Positions 1 through 9,068 of a stretch of 33,532 bases of DNA are shown here, in pieces (the first letter of the stretch is position 1; each line of letters starts with the position of its first letter). Origin of the DNA: Sphaerobacter sp. (GTDB taxonomy: Bacteria; Chloroflexota; Chloroflexia; Thermomicrobiales; Thermomicrobiaceae); assembly GCF_019683595.1 (NCBI RefSeq), contig NZ_JADGHZ010000024.1, positions 1 through 33,532 of the forward strand. Reading direction: 5' to 3'. Position numbers and translations under genes: made by a program. The notes beneath the pieces are model-generated. The model worked only from the letters and a program-made list of their open reading frames with translations, ran no database searches and had not been told where the DNA came from.

Positions 1-141
1 ACGACCCCGGCCCGCGCCCGCGACTGACCCCGGCGGGTCAGAGTTGGTGGGCTGCCGGGGATTGCCCCGTGCCGCTCCGGCTGGGATGACCGGAGCGGCA
101 CGGGCAGCGACGATCTCGATGCGGCTGGTTCTTCCGCGCGA
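1..141. other. Non-coding left edge with two hairpins
   Basis: I see no credible gene here. There is a short perfect inverted repeat, TGACCC-CGGC-GGGTCA, at 25-40, and a much larger hairpin at 66-104 that is listed separately. The left neighbour lies outside the window. Confidence 0.5.
66..104. terminator. Strong inverted repeat downstream of the M20 gene
   Basis: The arms CCCGTGCCGCTCCGG (66-80) and CCGGAGCGGCACGGG (90-104) are perfectly complementary over 15 bp around a 9-nt loop. It lies 37 nt beyond the stop of the minus-strand M20 gene, where a terminator would be expected. Neither side is followed by a T-run, so it may instead end or stabilise messages by structure alone, or be a dispersed palindromic element. 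Confidence 0.5.
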
Positions 142-1287
142 TTACTGGAGCAGGTCGAGTGCCAGGCGCAGGATGATCCGAATCGCGCCCCCGATGGTGG
201 GGATGTCGACCCACTCGTCGCGCTGGTGCAGCCCCACGCCGCGCGGGCCGAACTGGATCGTCGGGATCCCTGCGTCCGCTGAGAAGTAGTTCGCGTCCGA
301 CACGCCCGGGAAGTAGCCGAACTCCGGCTCCTTGCCTAGTTCTGCCGCGTAGGCGCGGCTGAATCGCTCCACCAGTGGGTGCTCGACCGGCTGCTCCCAG
401 GGCGGGTAGTAGGGCGGGTCGATGGCGAACTCGAAGGTCGCCGGGGAGTCGAGCGAGTCTGCCAGCGCGCGCATCTCCGCCAACACGCTCTCGTTCGTCT
501 CGCCCGGCACGATGTGGCGGTTGATGGTGAAGCGTGCTCGCTCCGGGACGGTGATGACGTACTGCTCCGAGCCGCTGTGGAAGCTGAGGACCGATTGCGA
601 GGACTTCATCCGCGGGTGCTGCCCGAGCGGCATCTCGTCCAGGCGCGCGACGAGCCGGGCCGCCTCGACCGCGGCGTTGACGCCCTCCTCCGGCATTGAG
701 CCGTGTGAGGCGCGGCCGATCACGTCGCCGCGTACGAGTACCTTGCCGACTCCGCCCAACGTCGGACGATCCCACGACGGCTCGGTGACGATGCAGGCAT
801 CAGCGCGGATCCCGGCGTCGATCAGCGCGCGGGCGCCGATGGAATACGCCTCCTCGTCGACGACCGAGCTGAAGATCACGGTCCCCCGCCAGAGATCGCG
901 CCGCTGGGCGAGGGCACGGGTGATGAGCATCGCGGCGGCGACGCCGGCTTTCATGTCGCCTGCACCGAGCCCGTAGAGCCGGTCCCCATCGCGCCGCGCC
1001 TGCCACGGGTCGCTGGACCACCCGGCCGCGGCGAGAACGGTATCGACGTGCCCGTTGAGCAGCAGCGTGGGGCCTTCACCGTTCTCGACCCGTGCCACGA
1101 CGTTTGGCCGGTCGCCCTCGGTCGGCATCAACTCGGGCTCCAGCCCGTTCTCCCGCAGCCACTCGGCAACCTTGCGCTGGACCGCGCCCTCCTCGCCCGG
1201 GTAGCTGCGGATCGCGACAAGCTGAGAGGTCAGCGTCACGGCCTCCTCCGTGTCGGAGGCGGCACGCAGCCATTGCTCGTCTACCAT
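142..1287 (-). CDS. M20 family metallopeptidase / deacylase (ArgE/DapE type)
   Basis: A 381-residue zinc-dependent amidohydrolase of the acetylornithine deacetylase / succinyl-diaminopimelate desuccinylase family, expected to cleave an N-acyl or peptide amide in the cytoplasm. The M20 signature is complete: LLLNGHVDTV (H80, D82), GAGDMKAG (D111), VVDEEA (E145 catalytic base, E146 metal), VTEPS (E169), dimerisation-domain GRASHGSMPEEG (H195) and GPRGVGLHQRDE (H354). The length fits the family. I chose the ATG at 1287 because AAAGGA lies just upstream and the protein begins right before the conserved domain; the frame stays open beyond it but that stretch does not look coding. The substrate cannot be told, since ArgE, DapE and dipeptidase members share these motifs. 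It is followed on its strand by a hairpin at 66-104. Confidence 0.88.
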   Translation of the reverse strand: MVDEQWLRAASDTEEAVTLTSQLVAIRSYPGEEGAVQRKVAEWLRENGLEPELMPTEGDRPNVVARVENGEGPTLLLNGHVDTVLAAAGWSSDPWQARRDGDRLYGLGAGDMKAGVAAAMLITRALAQRRDLWRGTVIFSSVVDEEAYSIGARALIDAGIRADACIVTEPSWDRPTLGGVGKVLVRGDVIGRASHGSMPEEGVNAAVEAARLVARLDEMPLGQHPRMKSSQSVLSFHSGSEQYVITVPERARFTINRHIVPGETNESVLAEMRALADSLDSPATFEFAIDPPYYPPWEQPVEHPLVERFSRAYAAELGKEPEFGYFPGVSDANYFSADAGIPTIQFGPRGVGLHQRDEWVDIPTIGGAIRIILRLALDLLQ

Positions 1288-1338
1288 CGAGCGTCCTTTC
1301 CTTCCCCGTTGACGTGGTCCCCCAGCGGGGCCGGCGGT

Positions 1339-1365
1339 AGTGTAGCCGATCGACGGCGCTGTCGA
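1339..1365 (-). promoter_or_regulatory. Possible promoter of the M20 gene
   Basis: Read on the minus strand, TCGACA (1365-1360) and TACACT (1344-1339) resemble -35 and -10 boxes. The 15-nt spacer is shorter than ideal, so this is tentative. It lies about 50 nt upstream of the ATG at 1287. Confidence 0.3.
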
Positions 1366-1378
1366 GCGTGCGAGGCAG

Positions 1379-3388
1379 TCACCCGCCATCGCGTGCGGTG
1401 TCCGTGGCGCCGCTCGGGGGGGCCACGGACATCGGGTCAGGTGGTGTCAGGGGGAGGCGCACCGTGAACGTGCTGCCGATGCGCGGCGTGCTCTCGACGG
1501 TGATGCTCCCGCCATGCAGCTCGACGATGCGCTTGGTGATGTGGAGTCCCAGACCGGTGCCGGGAATGTGCCCGACGATGCTGTCGGCGCGGAAGAAGGG
1601 CTCGAAGACCCGCGACTGCTCTTCCTTCGTCATCCCCACTCCCTGGTCGCGCACGCAAATCACGGCATGCGCGTCCTCGCGGCGGATCTCCATCACGATT
1701 TCCCCGCGGCCGCCCGAAAACTTGAGGGCGTTCGAGAGCAGGTTTGCCAGGACCTGGGTGATGCGTGCTCCGTCCCAGATGCCCATGAGGCTGTCGGGGG
1801 CGGACAGCCGCATCGGCTGCGCCGGATCGTGGTCGACGCTGTGCTCGACGGCGTCGAACACCTCGCGGGCGAGCGCTGCCAGGTCGCACGGTTCGCGCTG
1901 GAGGGCCAGGTTCCCGCGATCGATGCGCGAGATGTCGAGGAGGTCGCGGACGATGCGTTCAAAGCGCGCCAGTTGCGGCCGCAACTTCTCCATTGACGCC
2001 CGCAGCGCGGCGATGTCGGGCTGCTCGACGGTGAGGCGACGATCCAGCAGTTGGATGTACCCCTTGATACTCGTCAAGGGGGTGCGCAGTTCGTGCGCCG
2101 CCACCGACAGGAACTCATCTCGGGCCTTGATCGCCTCACGCGCTTCCTGGTAAAGCCGTGCGTTGTCCACGCTGAGGGCGCTGCGGCGGGCGACCTCCTC
2201 CAGGAAGGCACTGTCGATGGGCTCGTAGGGTCGAGATCCCGCGCGGCGGAGCCAGACGATCGCACCCAGCATCCGGTTGCGCGGGACCAGGGGGACGGCC
2301 ACGAAGGAGGAGACGTCGAAGGCGCGACCGAGCACGTCCTCTTCCAGGGTCAGGTCACGGCGCGTGGTCGCCCAGTCGACCGCCGATCCTACCATCGGCC
2401 CCTGACCCTCCAAGAGCTGGTTCAGCAACGCCTGGGTTCTGGCTGGAATCGGGGCGGCCAGCAGTGCCTCGGCCAGCTCCGCGTCCGCCGGGTCCGCGTG
2501 GGCCACGGCAACGCGCCGGAACCCCGCGACCGGATCGGCGAGGTAGATCAGGCACCAATCCGCCAGTTCCGGAGCCGCCAGATCGGCGACGCGCTGGAGC
2601 ATGGCCTGGTAGTTGGGCTCGACCGCCGCCAGCTCGCGGCTCATTTCGGCCAGGAACGCAACCCGCCGCGCCGCAACGGCTCGCGCCGCGGCGGCTTCTT
2701 CCCGGGCGCGCTCCGCACGGTGGCGCTCGGTCACGTCGCGGACGTAGACGGTGACGCCTCCGTCGCTGGGGGACACCCGGACCTCCAACCAGACGTCGGC
2801 TCGGGCGCAGTACGCTTCGAACTGCCGCGCGACCTGATCACTGAGCGCCTCGCGGATCATCTCCACGAAGAACGCGTCGTCGGCATCCGGCAACGCCGCT
2901 TGCAGCGTGTTCCCCAGCAACTCCTCGCGTGGCACTTTGAGGAGCTGTTCCGCGCGCCGGTTGACATAGGTGAAGCGGCCCTGCGCATCGAGGGCGACGA
3001 AGCCGTCGCTGATACTCTCCAGGATGCGCCGCGATTCGGCGTCGGCTTCCTCAGCCGTCGTGGCGCGCCGGAGGGTGCCCAGGCGGTGGCGGGCCAACTC
3101 GATCGCCAGCACGGCGATGGCCAGGAGCCCCAGGATGCCTACGACCAACGTCGCGATGGACTCCTCTCGCCTCAGAGCAGACGGGAGGTAGAGTGCCGCG
3201 GCGACCGCCCCGACGAGCATCACCAAGCGTGGGGAACCACGCCGCGCCACAATCATCATCGGTATGGCGTAGAGGGAGGGCGTGAGATAGCCACGCGGGA
3301 GGATAAACTCCACCCCGGTTGCCAGGGCGAGCGACGCGCTGATGAAGGCAATCGTGAGCCAATCAGCCCGACCGCGCGCCGGCACCAC
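1379..3388 (-). CDS. Membrane-anchored hybrid PAS-GAF sensor histidine kinase
   Basis: A 669-residue sensor kinase. Hydrophobic segments in residues 9-100 form a membrane region. A PAS domain spans about 115-225 (ISDGFVALDAQGRFTYVNRRAEQLL) and a GAF-like domain about 250-415. The dimerisation domain carries the phospho-acceptor H432 in AAHELRTPL, and the ATPase domain follows with N-box NLLSNALKF (549-557), G1 DQGVGM (581-586), F-box EPFFRAD and G2 GTGLGL (610-615). All kinase motifs are intact. No response regulator is adjacent, so its partner is elsewhere. Translation probably starts at GTG 3388 or at the second GTG directly after it, behind GGGGAGGA. The next gene on this strand (M20) starts about 90 nt after the stop and probably has its own promoter. 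The stimulus is unknown. Confidence 0.88.
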   Translation of the reverse strand: MVPARGRADWLTIAFISASLALATGVEFILPRGYLTPSLYAIPMMIVARRGSPRLVMLVGAVAAALYLPSALRREESIATLVVGILGLLAIAVLAIELARHRLGTLRRATTAEEADAESRRILESISDGFVALDAQGRFTYVNRRAEQLLKVPREELLGNTLQAALPDADDAFFVEMIREALSDQVARQFEAYCARADVWLEVRVSPSDGGVTVYVRDVTERHRAERAREEAAAARAVAARRVAFLAEMSRELAAVEPNYQAMLQRVADLAAPELADWCLIYLADPVAGFRRVAVAHADPADAELAEALLAAPIPARTQALLNQLLEGQGPMVGSAVDWATTRRDLTLEEDVLGRAFDVSSFVAVPLVPRNRMLGAIVWLRRAGSRPYEPIDSAFLEEVARRSALSVDNARLYQEAREAIKARDEFLSVAAHELRTPLTSIKGYIQLLDRRLTVEQPDIAALRASMEKLRPQLARFERIVRDLLDISRIDRGNLALQREPCDLAALAREVFDAVEHSVDHDPAQPMRLSAPDSLMGIWDGARITQVLANLLSNALKFSGGRGEIVMEIRREDAHAVICVRDQGVGMTKEEQSRVFEPFFRADSIVGHIPGTGLGLHITKRIVELHGGSITVESTPRIGSTFTVRLPLTPPDPMSVAPPSGATDTARDGG

Positions 3389-3533
3389 CGTCCTCCCCTG
3401 TCTTTACCCCTCGCGGCGAGGTCGTGGTCATGCTGACGCTCCCGAAACGGGATGGGGTCAGCTTCACGATCCTCATCGGTAACCCGCATAATACCGCGTT
3501 TGGGTCAACAATGGAAGCCGCGGAAGCTGCGAA

Positions 3534-5795
3534 TCACGGCAAGACGGGGTGGTAGGAGCCGCTCACTCGGGGGGCGGTCTGCAAGAAGTGGGCGGCTGCA
3601 TCGGCCGGCATTGGCGGCGCGAAGAGGTACCCCTGAACCCGGTCGCAGCCGATCCGTTCGAGGAAATCCAGTTGCTCCGCCGTCTCAACGCCCTCGACCG
3701 TCACCTGAAGTCGCAGGGCATTGGCAGCGGCGATCATCGCCTCCACCAAGGCCTGATCCTCACGGCTCTGGCCCAGTCCCCGCGCAAAGGATCGGTCGAT
3801 CTTCATCGCGTCGGTGGGCAGGCGCTTGAGGTACGAGAGCGAGGAGTAACCGGTGCCGAAGTCGTCGACGGCCAACTGGATACCGAGCCGCTTGAGCGCG
3901 CAGAGGGTGTCGAGCGTTGACGCCGTGTCGTCCATCATCACGCTCTCGGTGATCTCCAGCTTGAGCGACTGCGGCGGCAGGCCCGTGTCGGTAAGGATCT
4001 CGGCGATGTCGGCGACCAGCGACGGGTGGCGGAACTGCCGGGCAGAGAGGTTCACGCTCACCACGCGCGGGGCGCAGTCGGGAAACTCCGTGCGCCATGC
4101 GGCGAGCTGGCGGCAGGCCTCGGCCAGCACCCAGTGTCCCAGCGGCACGATGAGTCCGGTCTCCTCGGCGATCGGGATGAACTCACTTGGCGCGACCGGA
4201 CCGCGCTCAGGATGGTGCCAGCGCAGCAGTGCCTCGACTTCCACCGGTTGGCGGGTGCGGACGTCGAGGACCGGCTGGTAGTAGAGCCGGAATTCCCCGT
4301 GCTCCAGCGCGCGACGGAGGTCGCGCTCCAGCGCGAGCCGCTCCACGGCCTGGTCGTACATGGCGGGATCAAAGACGACGCGCCGCGCTTTACCCAGCAG
4401 TTTGGCCCGGTGCATCGCCGCGTCGGCATTGCGGATCAAGTCCTCGGGCCGATCGTCAGGGTCGCCACCCAGCGCGACACCGATCGAGTTGGTGATGACC
4501 AGCTCGTGGCCGTCCACCACGTATGGCTCGGCAAGGACCGCGGCGAGCCGGTCGGCTGCCGCGAGCGCGGCGTCAGTGCCTGAGGTGCCATGCATCAGCA
4601 CGATGAACTCATCGCCGCCGAAACGGGCCGCCACGTCGCCGCACCGGATACCGCCGAGGAGGCGCTTTCCGAATTCGCTCAGAACCTGATCCCCGGCCTC
4701 GTGACCCAGGCTGTCATTGATGAGCTTGAAGTTGTCGAGATCGATGAAAAGGAGCGCGACCTTGGTACGCTCGCGCGTGGCCTGGGCCAGGGAGTCGGCG
4801 AGGCGCCTCTGGAGGAAGGCGCGGTTCGGCAAGCCGGTCAGCGCGTCGTGGTACGCCTGGTAGACCAATTCCTCCTCGAACCGCTTCCGCTCGCTGATGT
4901 CGCGCGCGTTGATGACGATGCCGCGGACGGCCGGGTTGTCAAGCAGGTTGGTGGCGGTGGCCTCGACAAAGATCCACGATCCGTCCGGCCGGCGATAGCG
5001 GAATTGGGTCGGCGGCATGGTGCCACCCCCATGGATCAGCTCCGACAGTTGCGCGCGGGCGTGAGAGAGGTCGTCCGGGTGAATGCGATCGAAGACGGAC
5101 GTCCCGATCACGTCCTCCGGGCGGTAACCCAGCACGTGCTGGATGGCAGGGCTCACGTAGCGTGCGGTCCCGTCCGGGCCGACGACGGCGACGAGGTCGG
5201 ACGCGTTTTGCACCAGCGACCGGAAGCGGACCTCGCTCTCACGGAGTGAGCGCTGCGCGACCCGGAGGCGTTCTCCCACCCAGGCGATCGCCTCGGCGAC
5301 CAGCACGCAGACCGGCGCTGTGAACACGGTAGCGCTCAACGCGGTGGAGAAGGAGGTGCCGGTAACGACCAGGGGGGTGATGTAGGCGACGACCATCAGC
5401 GGGACGAATGGAAGCGAGGTCCACCGCGGGCACGCGAGCCCAATCCAGGTGAAGCTGACGATAAAGAAGAGCCCGAACCGAGCGGGCTCGTCGCGGGCGA
5501 AGTAATTGTGGAGAGCGATCAGCGTAAACGCGACAGGGACAAACCAGAGCGCCGCCCGACGGCTCCAGGCGTCCCAGGGAAGGAACCAGTTGGTGATGCC
5601 GATGGCGATGGCCGCGAGGGCGACGAGCGCGACTCCAAGGACGTGGTGCGGCCTGGCGGGCGGCAGCAGCAACGTGAAAAGCGTGACCACGCCGGCCAGG
5701 GCGAAGAATGCAGCTCCGATGCGCCCGACCACGCGGCGGGGGAGTCCTCCGTCATCCTCGTATGCCTGGTGCGGATGGTATATGGCACTAGACAC
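3534..5795 (-). CDS. Membrane PAS-GGDEF-EAL cyclic-di-GMP synthase/phosphodiesterase
   Basis: A 753-residue bifunctional c-di-GMP enzyme. The N-terminus (about 24-175) has several hydrophobic segments forming an integral-membrane sensor. A PAS domain follows at about 185-305. The diguanylate cyclase domain (about 310-475) has an intact GGDEF at 393-397 and the inhibitory RxxD site (R384-D387) exactly five residues before it. The EAL domain (about 490-740) keeps its catalytic residues: EALLRW (521-526), ITES (615-618), DDFGTGYSSL (644-653), KIDRS (665-669), VEGVET (700-705) and QGYL (721-724). Both activities therefore look possible. I start it at GTG 5795 because GGAGGAG sits six bases upstream; the frame stays open into the divergent fumarase gene, but that extension is not credible. 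It faces fumC divergently. Confidence 0.9.
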   Translation of the reverse strand: MSSAIYHPHQAYEDDGGLPRRVVGRIGAAFFALAGVVTLFTLLLPPARPHHVLGVALVALAAIAIGITNWFLPWDAWSRRAALWFVPVAFTLIALHNYFARDEPARFGLFFIVSFTWIGLACPRWTSLPFVPLMVVAYITPLVVTGTSFSTALSATVFTAPVCVLVAEAIAWVGERLRVAQRSLRESEVRFRSLVQNASDLVAVVGPDGTARYVSPAIQHVLGYRPEDVIGTSVFDRIHPDDLSHARAQLSELIHGGGTMPPTQFRYRRPDGSWIFVEATATNLLDNPAVRGIVINARDISERKRFEEELVYQAYHDALTGLPNRAFLQRRLADSLAQATRERTKVALLFIDLDNFKLINDSLGHEAGDQVLSEFGKRLLGGIRCGDVAARFGGDEFIVLMHGTSGTDAALAAADRLAAVLAEPYVVDGHELVITNSIGVALGGDPDDRPEDLIRNADAAMHRAKLLGKARRVVFDPAMYDQAVERLALERDLRRALEHGEFRLYYQPVLDVRTRQPVEVEALLRWHHPERGPVAPSEFIPIAEETGLIVPLGHWVLAEACRQLAAWRTEFPDCAPRVVSVNLSARQFRHPSLVADIAEILTDTGLPPQSLKLEITESVMMDDTASTLDTLCALKRLGIQLAVDDFGTGYSSLSYLKRLPTDAMKIDRSFARGLGQSREDQALVEAMIAAANALRLQVTVEGVETAEQLDFLERIGCDRVQGYLFAPPMPADAAAHFLQTAPRVSGSYHPVLP

Positions 5796-6072
5796 CAGGG
5801 TCTCCTCCGGTCGGTCCACCTGCCCTTGCTTCGCACCGATCGGTTGAGAGCCACGGCCGTACCGGGCCACCCGCGCCACGATCGTATGCAATCTGCCGAT
5901 CTCGTACCATGAGCGAAAGGTCGCACGTGACGGTATGACGATCCCGAAGGGAAACAGGACGATTGTCTTGCTCCGCACCGGAGGCAGCGGGGCGGCGGTG
6001 GCTGGTGTATCCTGCGTTGGGACGGCGATAGCCGACTCGGGACCGCGAGAGGACCACACGGAGGAGACGAGG
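5796..6072. other. Divergent intergenic region, GGDEF-EAL gene / fumC
   Basis: This 277-nt stretch must hold the control signals of both neighbours. I see a small hairpin, CTCCG-CAC-CGGAG (5971-5983), and a TATCCT at 6008-6013 that could be a -10 box for fumC but has no convincing -35 box. No confident promoter could be assigned in either direction. Confidence 0.4.
5801..5808 (-). promoter_or_regulatory. Shine-Dalgarno that decides the GTG start of the GGDEF-EAL gene
   Basis: On the minus strand this reads GGAGGAGA, five bases before GTG 5795. It supports that GTG over the in-frame upstream ATG codons inside the fumarase gene. Confidence 0.7.
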
Positions 6073-7491
<1,419 letters not shown>

Positions 7492-7728
7492 GCGGGCCGC
7501 GTCCCGATGTACGCGCCAGCACGTGCCCGGGGTTGGGTGGCATGAAGGATCCCACGCCGTGGCCCGTGCCCTGGATGGGTGGTGGACGGATCTCGCGCCG
7601 CGGCGTGTGCCCGGATCGGATAGGTGACCGAAGGGTCACGCGCCGCAGCCCGTGCCCGGGGCTAAAGCCGCCGGGCACGGACCGGGTAGCGGGTACCTAA
7701 CGTAGGAGAAGCGGACCTTCTCCCTCGC
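7492..7728. repeat. Degenerate ~43-bp tandem repeat with terminal hairpin
   Basis: Between the convergent fumC and Mut7-C genes, three imperfect units follow each other, each built around GAAGGRTC...CRCGCCGYRG and ending in a CGTGCCC-like core. The cores lie near 7522, 7565, 7606 and 7651, giving spacings of 43, 41 and 45 nt. The last core opens a perfect 10-bp hairpin, CCGTGCCCGG (7650-7659) with CCGGGCACGG (7671-7680), and an inner GGCT/AGCC pairing extends it. The hairpin may act as a shared terminator. No open frame here looks coding. Confidence 0.65.
7650..7680. terminator. Hairpin between convergent fumC and Mut7-C genes
   Basis: Ten-base arms CCGTGCCCGG/CCGGGCACGG with an inner GGCT-AA-AGCC pairing. 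It is placed where transcripts from both sides should end. No T-run follows, so its terminator role is inferred from position. Confidence 0.45.
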
Positions 7729-8487
7729 TCAGGTAGCCTCCCCTTGCACCTGCTCCATCAGTTCGGCGATCAGCGCGCGCAGGCGGTCGTAGTGAGAGCC
7801 TTGCCAGTACACGCGGTCGCACTGCTCGCAGCGCCAGAACTGGTCGTATTCATGCCGGGTGCGGGGCGGAAGGCGGTCGAGCACGGCGGCCTTCGGTACC
7901 GGATGCAGCAGGCCGTTGCAGCGCAGGCACCGGCTGAAGGGTTGGATCAACCCGGCGAGGTCGAATCGCCGCACCACCTCGCGCACCTGGTCGAGCGGCG
8001 CGGCCGCGCGGACGTAGTAGCCGTGCGTTACCGCGCTGCGCTTCAGCAACCCGCGGTCCTGGGTCAGAAGGATGCGCCGCTCGTCGGCCGAGATGCGCGC
8101 CAGTGTGGCGTCGTCGTAGTCGTTGCGGTAGAGAGTATCGAAGCCGAGGAGCCGGAGGTACCCCGCCAGTTTGCCGAGGTGGGTGTCGAGGACGAAGCGC
8201 GGCTCGCGCAGCGGGCTCGGCCGGACGCGCACGAGCGGGCTGATGTCGAGCGACTCGAAGACCGGGTAGACGCTGATGAAATCCCCGGGCTGCACGACAT
8301 AATCGAAGCCGACCGATTCCCCGTTGGCGAGGAGCAGATCGACCTCGGTGTGTGGTACCCCGAGCGATTCGATCAGATCCTTGATCGAGGTGCGCCGTGC
8401 CAGCGGGTAGGTGGTGGGCACTTGACGCCGGTTGCGGGGCAGGAAATCGTTCAGTTCCGCGTAGAAGCGGACCGTGACGTGATCCAT
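7729..8487 (-). CDS. Mut7-C RNase-domain protein with N-terminal ubiquitin-like domain
   Basis: A 252-residue two-domain protein. Residues 1-85 look like the ubiquitin/MoaD-like domain that commonly precedes Mut7-C (VTVRFYAELNDFL, later QPGDFISVYPVFE). Residues 96-245 are the Mut7-C domain, a PIN-fold nuclease module: RFVLDTHLGKLAGYLRLLGFDT with D101, YDDATL (D125, D126) and LLTQDRGLL (D144) supply acidic active-site residues. A zinc-ribbon follows with CLRC (187-190) and CEQC (220-223). The expected activity is ribonuclease, but the target is unknown. ATG 8487 comes only two bases after the stop of the upstream membrane-protein gene, so the pair is probably translationally coupled; its own Shine-Dalgarno is weak. 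Confidence 0.88.
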   Translation of the reverse strand: MDHVTVRFYAELNDFLPRNRRQVPTTYPLARRTSIKDLIESLGVPHTEVDLLLANGESVGFDYVVQPGDFISVYPVFESLDISPLVRVRPSPLREPRFVLDTHLGKLAGYLRLLGFDTLYRNDYDDATLARISADERRILLTQDRGLLKRSAVTHGYYVRAAAPLDQVREVVRRFDLAGLIQPFSRCLRCNGLLHPVPKAAVLDRLPPRTRHEYDQFWRCEQCDRVYWQGSHYDRLRALIAELMEQVQGEAT

Positions 8488-8489
8488 GT

Positions 8490-8795
8490 CTAGAGCACGA
8501 TCTCCGCGTCCTGACGTCGCACGACGAGCCACTTGAGCGCGATCCCGATACCCAAGAGTAGCGCCCCCAGCGCGAGCAGGCCGATACCCATTGCCGCCTG
8601 GAACGGGCCGCCGCCGAAGTGGGAGAACGGGGCGGGACCGGAGATGATCCAGATGTAGCGGTCGTAGTCCCCATGGATCCACCAGTAGAGCGCAAGCGGC
8701 GATGCCGCGACGATCAACCCCAGTCCGAGAAACGCCGAGGCGACCAGATCGAGCATGAGCGTGCCGACGGTGATCTGCACCTGCGCGCCGTGCAT
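8490..8795 (-). CDS. Small two-helix membrane protein
   Basis: A 101-residue protein I do not recognise. It has two long hydrophobic segments, near residues 13-38 (LMLDLVASAFLGLGLIVAAS) and near 66-90 (AAMGIGLLALGALLLGIGIALKWLVV). The loop between them is rich in aromatic residues and glycine. The start is ATG 8795 behind GGAGG with a 6-7 nt spacer. It is the first gene of a two-gene unit with the Mut7-C protein; their near-contact suggests co-expression, but nothing in the sequence says why. It could be a membrane anchor or simply a DUF-type protein. Confidence 0.75.
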   Translation of the reverse strand: MHGAQVQITVGTLMLDLVASAFLGLGLIVAASPLALYWWIHGDYDRYIWIISGPAPFSHFGGGPFQAAMGIGLLALGALLLGIGIALKWLVVRRQDAEIVL

Positions 8796-8954
8796 GGTTG
8801 ACCTCCGTTTCGCTGAGGGAGCCGGCACGTGATCGCTGGTGGCGGCGACGCGATGGTACCACGTCGCGCGCTGGCCCACCGCGCAACACACCCACACCGG
8901 TTGGGTCTTGTCAGGATAGGGTGCGAACGCGCACGATGCGCTGCGGGAGAAGCA

Positions 8955-8981
8955 CGAGCGCGGCAAGACCTGCCGCGCTCG
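8955..8981. promoter_or_regulatory. Perfect inverted repeat upstream of the GH31 gene
   Basis: Arms CGAGCGCGGCA (8955-8965) and TGCCGCGCTCG (8971-8981) are perfectly complementary around the 5-nt loop AGACC. It lies about 90 nt before the glucosidase start. It could be an operator for a sugar regulator or an RNA hairpin in the leader; no T-run follows. Confidence 0.4.
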
Positions 8982-9051
8982 CGGAACGACTCGTGCGACC
9001 TTCGCGCGGGGTAGAGCTGCGATCTGGATGCATTGAGGATGTTTTCGGACC

Positions 9052-9057
9052 AGGAGG
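9052..9057 (+). promoter_or_regulatory. Shine-Dalgarno of the GH31 gene
   Basis: AGGAGG lies 8 nt before GTG 9066 and 11 nt before ATG 9069. It places translation at one of these codons instead of the upstream ATG 9039 or TTG 9033, which have no good ribosome site. Confidence 0.6.
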
Positions 9058-9068
9058 ATGCGGCCGTG

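Larger units (their letters stand above)
8796..9068. other. Divergent intergenic region, membrane protein / alpha-glucosidase
   Basis: This 273-nt region carries one clear element, the perfect 11-bp inverted repeat at 8955-8981 listed separately. I could not place a convincing -35/-10 pair in either direction. Confidence 0.4.

Noticed and set aside
2051-3436. 461-codon plus-strand frame opposite the histidine kinase
   Set aside because: Antisense shadow of a gene with all kinase motifs.
3488-3493. Promoter of the histidine kinase gene
   Set aside because: On the minus strand TATTAT is a good -10 box, but no acceptable -35 box lies 16-18 nt away, so I did not list it as a promoter.
7522-7680. 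CRISPR-like array
   Set aside because: Units are imperfect throughout and there are no conserved repeats separated by unique spacers of constant size.
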